Assembly (NCBI GenBank): GCA_945881845.1
Contig: CAMCVN010000018.1
Coordinates: 1 to 40,643, forward strand
Source: Bifidobacterium breve
GTDB lineage: Bacteria; Actinomycetota; Thermoleophilia; Solirubrobacterales; Solirubrobacteraceae
Reading direction: 5' to 3'
Length of the DNA stretch: 40,643 nt
Shown in pieces: positions 37,226 through 40,643 of this stretch. Numbering within the stretch: position 1 is the first letter of the stretch; each line of letters opens with the position of its first letter. The notes under the pieces are model-generated. The model searched no databases, was not told the origin of the DNA, and saw only the letters and a list, made by a program, of their open reading frames with translations. A program made the position numbers and the translations under genes.

Positions 37226-38643
37226 TGCGGCAGCCGAAATCGATCGCCAACCGCTTGGCGCTGCTTTTCTTCGCGATCACGCTCGGCGCGATGGTGATCG
37301 TCTACGCCGGCGTCGTGCCACGGCTGGAGTCGAGCCTGACCGACCAGCGCACCTCGCAGTTGGCCGCCGATGCCCAGCGCCTGCGGGGCTCGATCGAGAA
37401 GAAGTTGATCGAGTCGGCGCCGGTCGACCAGATCGACCTCGCCGTGCGCGAGGCGGCCAACAAAGCCAATGCCCGCGTGACTCTGATCGGTGTCGGCACC
37501 AACGGCAAGGGAACTGCTCCTTTCGTCAAGTCCGATTCCGATCTGCGCAGCTCGATCGACAATCTCGTCTTTCCCGCCGGACTCCAAGCGATTGGCTCAG
37601 GGAAGACGGCGACGGCGGTCGAATCGGTTGCCAGCGGGCGGGTCGCTGAGGCGGCGCTGCCGCTGTTCTCGAAAGATCCCGAAACTGGGCGTCGCGTGCT
37701 CGGCGACGTGCTCGTCTTCTCGGCGCCGCTCGGAAGCGTCGAGCGCAACGTGACGCTGGTCCGTAACCGAATTCTGCTTGCCGCCGTGATCGCGCTCGTG
37801 CTCGCGCTCGTTGCCGGCTACCTCGTCGCGCTTTCATTCGGCCGCCGCGTCTCACGGCTCGAATCAACCGCGCGCCAAGTTGCCGACGGCGATCGCTCAG
37901 CCCACTTCACAGTTGACAACGACGACGAACTCGGGCGCTTGGCGAGTGCGCTGGAGGCGATGCAGACCCAGCTCTCGGAGCTCGACAGCGCGCGGCGCAG
38001 GTTCATCGCGACCGCCTCGCATGAGCTGCGCACGCCGATCTTCTCGCTCAGCGGCTTCGTCGAACTACTCGAAGACGAGGAGCTTGATGAGCCGACGCGG
38101 CTGCGCTTCCTCGGCCAGTTGCGCACCGGAGTCGCGCGGCTTGAGAAGCTGACGACCGACCTGCTCGACCTATCTCGGATCGACGCTGGCGCAGTCGAGC
38201 TGCAGCGCGAGCGGACCGACATCGGCAAGCTCGCAACCGATGTCGCAAACGAGTTCGTGCCAGCACTCACCGAACATGACTCGCAGCTCGAGGTTCGCGT
38301 CGGAGCGAAAGCGCTCTACGCCAGCTGCGACCGCGAGCGGCTCTCGCAGGTCGTGCGGATTCTCGTTGACAACGCCGTCGCCCACACACCCAAGGGGACC
38401 GACGTGATCGTCGCTACCAGCCAACCGGAGCAGCATGTGCGAATCGCCGTCACCGACTTCGGTGAGGGAATCCCACGGGCCGATCTCGAACGGGCCTTCG
38501 AGCCGTTCTACACCTCCGATGGAACGCGCGGAGCCGGCCTTGGACTCGCAATTGCGCACGAGCTGGTTGAGCGAATGGGCGGAACGGTCAGCGTTGAAAG
38601 CGCGCCGGGGCGCACAACCTTCGCAATCGAACTTCCGGCATGA
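37225..38643 (+). CDS. Membrane sensor histidine kinase (HAMP-HisKA-HATPase)
   Basis: A 472-residue kinase. Helix 1 (about 10-31) and helix 2 (about 182-206) flank a 150-residue extracytoplasmic sensor region with no recognised fold. A HAMP domain (about 205-255, SRLESTARQVADGDRSAHF) leads to HisKA with His266 in ATASHELRTPIFSL. The HATPase_c domain has the N-box VRILVDNAVAHTPKGT, DFGEGIPRADLERAFEPFY and GAGLGLAIAHELVERMGG. It autophosphorylates and passes phosphate to the regulator encoded immediately upstream (one-base overlap). Stimulus unknown. Confidence 0.93.
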   Translation: MRQPKSIANRLALLFFAITLGAMVIVYAGVVPRLESSLTDQRTSQLAADAQRLRGSIEKKLIESAPVDQIDLAVREAANKANARVTLIGVGTNGKGTAPFVKSDSDLRSSIDNLVFPAGLQAIGSGKTATAVESVASGRVAEAALPLFSKDPETGRRVLGDVLVFSAPLGSVERNVTLVRNRILLAAVIALVLALVAGYLVALSFGRRVSRLESTARQVADGDRSAHFTVDNDDELGRLASALEAMQTQLSELDSARRRFIATASHELRTPIFSLSGFVELLEDEELDEPTRLRFLGQLRTGVARLEKLTTDLLDLSRIDAGAVELQRERTDIGKLATDVANEFVPALTEHDSQLEVRVGAKALYASCDRERLSQVVRILVDNAVAHTPKGTDVIVATSQPEQHVRIAVTDFGEGIPRADLERAFEPFYTSDGTRGAGLGLAIAHELVERMGGTVSVESAPGRTTFAIELPA

Positions 38644-38681
38644 GTTCACAGCACGGTCGTCACCGCGCGGCGGTTGGCGGG

Positions 38682-38687
38682 TAGGCT
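38682..38687 (+). promoter_or_regulatory. -10 hexamer TAGGCT, leaderless GT20 gene start
   Basis: TAGGCT is followed by six bases and GTG 38694. The kinase gene ends about 40 bases upstream, so the gene has its own promoter. Confidence 0.45.
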
Positions 38688-38693
38688 GACGGA

Positions 38694-40160
38694 GTGACTC
38701 AAACTCCTTTCGTACTCGTCTCAAACCGCGGCCCAGTGACGTTCAGCGATGACGGCGAGATCACGCGTGGCGGAGGCGGCTTGGTGACCGCCCTGACGGG
38801 GCTCGTGGCGCACCGCGAGGCGGTATGGATTGCGAGCGCGATGTCCGACGGCGACATCAAGCGCGCACGCGAAGCCGATGGCCACCCCTTCAGCGTAAAG
38901 TCGCCGCTCGGCGGCGAGTATGAGGTGCGGCTGGTCGACAGCGAAGCCGAAGCCTTCGATCGCTTCTACAACATTTTCGCCAACCCGATGCTGTGGTTCA
39001 TCCAGCATTACCTCTGGGACATCTCGAACGCGCCTGACGTGCGCCAGTGGGAGATCGACGCCTTCGAGTTCGGCTACAAGGTCGTCAACAACGACCTCGC
39101 GCAGGCCGTGATCGAGGAGATCGCCGGCAAGCCGGACCCGGTCGTGATGGTCCACGACTATCACCTCTACACGCTGCCCGGAATCGTCCGCGAGGCCCGG
39201 CCCGACGCGTTTCTCCATCACTTCATTCACATCCCTTGGCCGCAGTCCGACGCGTGGCGAGTGCTCCCGACCGAGATCCGCGAGGAGCTCTACCACGGGC
39301 TGCTGGCGAACGACATCATCGGCTTCCACACCCAGGCCTACCGCCGTAACTTCATCCAGTGCTGCCGCGACCTGCTCGATCTTGAGGTCGACTTTGAGCG
39401 CGGCATCGTCCATCACGACGGCCGCGAGATCTGGATCCGCGCCTACCCGTTGCCGATCGATGCCGAGGCGACCGAGAAGGTCGGAAGTTCGCCACGGACG
39501 CTGGAGCTGGAAGCAGAGCTGGAGCGGCGACGCCGCGAACACTTGATTGTTCGCGTTGACCGCGCCGACCTCTCGAAGAATGTGCTGCGCGGCTTTACGG
39601 CCTTCGATCTCTTCCTCGATCAGCACCCCGAGTTCCGTGAGCATGTTTCGTTCATCGCCCAGTTGATGCCGTCACGGACCGACGTGCCCGAGTACGCCGA
39701 ATACCTCGAGAAGATCGAAGCGCTGGTCGCCGTCGTCAACCTGCGCCACGGCACGCCGGACTGGATGCCGATCCAGCTGAAGCTGCGCGACGACCTCGAG
39801 GAGGCGATGGCCTCCTACCGCCAGTACGACGTGCTGCTCGTCAACGCGATGTTCGACGGTATGAACCTCGTCGCGAAGGAGGGGCCGCTGGTCAACCAGC
39901 GCGACGGCGTTTCGATTCTCTCTGAGAACACCGGTGCACACGAGGAGCTCGGCGAGTTTGCGCTCAGCGTCAACCCGTTCAACATCCAGGAGCTGGCCGA
40001 CGCCATCCACAGCGCGCTGACGATGGACCCTGAACGCCGCAAGGAGCGGATCGACGGCCTCAAAGCGATCGTCACCGAGCGCGATCCAGGTGACTGGGTC
40101 GACGATCAGCTCGCCGACATCCGTTCCAAGGCCAAAGCGAACGAGGCCACCACTAACTAG
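38694..40160 (+). CDS. otsA: Alpha,alpha-trehalose-phosphate synthase-like GT20 glycosyltransferase
   Basis: A 488-residue retaining GT-B glycosyltransferase. The N-terminal loop is SNRGPVTFSDDGEITRGGGGLVTAL, VHDYHL is at 153-158, nucleotide-sugar-binding Arg290 and Lys295 are in RVDRADLSK, and DGMNLVAKEGPLVN (388-401) supplies the C-domain Asp, Asn and Glu. These match OtsA functional residues. The text HIPWPQSDAW replaces the usual HIPFPxxE, and VNAMFDGMNL replaces VTPLRDGMNL, features of a divergent actinobacterial GT20 clade. Trehalose-6-phosphate is the expected product, but related GT20 enzymes make glucosylglycerol-phosphate or pseudo-sugars. No otsB phosphatase is adjacent. Confidence 0.85.
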   Translation: MTQTPFVLVSNRGPVTFSDDGEITRGGGGLVTALTGLVAHREAVWIASAMSDGDIKRAREADGHPFSVKSPLGGEYEVRLVDSEAEAFDRFYNIFANPMLWFIQHYLWDISNAPDVRQWEIDAFEFGYKVVNNDLAQAVIEEIAGKPDPVVMVHDYHLYTLPGIVREARPDAFLHHFIHIPWPQSDAWRVLPTEIREELYHGLLANDIIGFHTQAYRRNFIQCCRDLLDLEVDFERGIVHHDGREIWIRAYPLPIDAEATEKVGSSPRTLELEAELERRRREHLIVRVDRADLSKNVLRGFTAFDLFLDQHPEFREHVSFIAQLMPSRTDVPEYAEYLEKIEALVAVVNLRHGTPDWMPIQLKLRDDLEEAMASYRQYDVLLVNAMFDGMNLVAKEGPLVNQRDGVSILSENTGAHEELGEFALSVNPFNIQELADAIHSALTMDPERRKERIDGLKAIVTERDPGDWVDDQLADIRSKAKANEATTN

Positions 40161-40187
40161 AGCTTGGGCCGGGTCGGTTCGACTGCG

Positions 40188-40526
40188 TTAGGGCCAGCCG
40201 AATTCGCGAGCGGGAGTAGCGGCCGCGGAAGGCGCGGACTGCGGTTCGACCGACTGAGAGACCGCTAACTGCCTTTGCGCCGCTGGCAGCCGCCTCTTTG
40301 CCACGTGCCTGCGCCGCGAGATCGGCTTCCGTTTAGACCGCGCTCGAGCGCTGCGCTGCTGGGGCTGAGGCCGATCGCGCTGCCGCTGCGCAGGTCGATC
40401 AACCGCAGTGGCCTCGGGCAGCGGCGCAGCGGCTTCGACCAGCGGACGCGGCGCCGGGTCGGGAATCGGCGGCGGCTGCCCGCGCAGTCGCGGCAGGCCG
40501 AAGATAAGCGCGATCAGCGCAGCCAC
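40188..40526 (-). CDS. Hypothetical proline/arginine-rich protein with N-terminal hydrophobic segment
   Basis: A 112-residue frame from GTG 40526, ending 27 bases from the convergent GT20 gene. It begins with a hydrophobic AALIALIFGLP, followed by Pro-, Arg-, Gln- and Ala-rich disordered text. The same frame stays open upstream to a TAA at 40588-40590 and reads ARRRIPPRLRTPLQLAAVAALIALIFG, the classic pattern of positive charges before a signal anchor, yet that stretch has no ATG, GTG or TTG. Either the true start is an unusual codon, or the gene begins at GTG 40526, or the frame is not a gene. The overlapping plus-strand frame is even less convincing. Confidence 0.4.
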   Translation of the reverse strand: MAALIALIFGLPRLRGQPPPIPDPAPRPLVEAAAPLPEATAVDRPAQRQRDRPQPQQRSARARSKRKPISRRRHVAKRRLPAAQRQLAVSQSVEPQSAPSAAATPAREFGWP

Positions 40527-40619
40527 AGCCGCCAGCTGAAGCGGCGTTCGTAGCCTTGGCGGTATCCGGCGGCGGGCGATAACCCCCTTAGCTACAGGCC
40601 CGAAAGCTTCACCCCCTGC

Positions 40620-40643
40620 TATCGTCGCGAGCCGAATGGTGGC
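40620..40643 (+). promoter_or_regulatory. Possible promoter and start of the next plus-strand gene
   Basis: TATCGT (40620-40625) lies ten bases before ATG 40636, the same geometry as other leaderless starts here. The window ends eight bases into any such gene, so nothing can be said of its product. Confidence 0.22.

Noticed and set aside
1-40643. CRISPR array, insertion sequence, prophage or integrative element
   Set aside because: No regularly spaced direct repeats, transposase, integrase, or attachment-type duplication at the tRNA was found by reading.

Overview
The window is a compact, GC-rich (roughly 60-65% by eye) bacterial chromosome segment with about 41 protein genes, one tRNA gene and almost no intergenic space. 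The content suggests a high-GC actinobacterium. A Mycobacterium-like FumC, a 388-residue ChrA, an MpaB-type oxygenase and ccmABC(D) fused into a hemA-hemC-cobA/hemD operon point most plausibly to the Thermoleophilia/Solirubrobacterales. That placement is an inference from gene content, not a phylogeny. No insertion sequence, prophage, integrase, CRISPR array or plasmid gene is visible; this reads as core chromosome.

Layout: 79-5014 carries central metabolism (fumC, a secreted subtilase, gabD, a MaoC hydratase). 5056-8463 carries an ABC1/AarF kinase, a stand-alone 5'-3' exonuclease and ychF. 8510-12579 carries a 76-residue protein coupled to methylmalonyl-CoA epimerase, an M20 peptidase, a chromate transporter and an MpaB/DUF2236 oxygenase. 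12617-21930 is a long plus-strand block: precorrin-2 dehydrogenase, moaC, moaB, ccmA-ccmB-ccmC-ccmD-hemA-hemC-cobA/hemD (mostly 4-nt stop/start overlaps), a SAM hydrolase and birA. 21927-27740 carries a large DEAH helicase with an acidic insert, then a TlpA-like thioredoxin, a GNAT protein, an AEC transporter, dtd and an unrecognised 204-residue protein. 27861-27934 is tRNA-Arg(CCT). 27939-31156 holds minus-strand pyrE, an L,D-transpeptidase, a CPBP protease and a HAD protein. 31210-40160 carries PBP1A, infA, thiL, a degenerate M28-membrane fusion (minus), a two-component system and a trehalose-6-phosphate-synthase-like enzyme. A small proline/arginine-rich reading frame closes the window.

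How genes work together: the central operon links tetrapyrrole supply (HemA, HemC, HemD), its diversion to siroheme (CobA domain plus the precorrin-2 dehydrogenase about 6 kb upstream), heme export for cytochrome c (CcmABCD) and molybdenum cofactor synthesis (MoaC, MoaB). This is the set needed for redox enzymes such as nitrite/sulfite reductases, molybdoenzymes and c-type cytochromes. PBP1A and the L,D-transpeptidase are two cell-wall cross-linking enzymes in the same 5 kb.

The most informative signal lies outside the genes. At least 18 gene starts have a TANNNT hexamer 6-11 bases upstream of the start codon, the geometry of a -10 box firing a leaderless or nearly leaderless mRNA. In five or six tandem junctions the upstream gene's stop codon (TAG or TAA) forms the first three bases of the next gene's hexamer. 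Convergent genes overlap or abut, leaving no room for terminators. Together these show extreme compaction of the transcription signals. I see no clear novel defence or mobile system.
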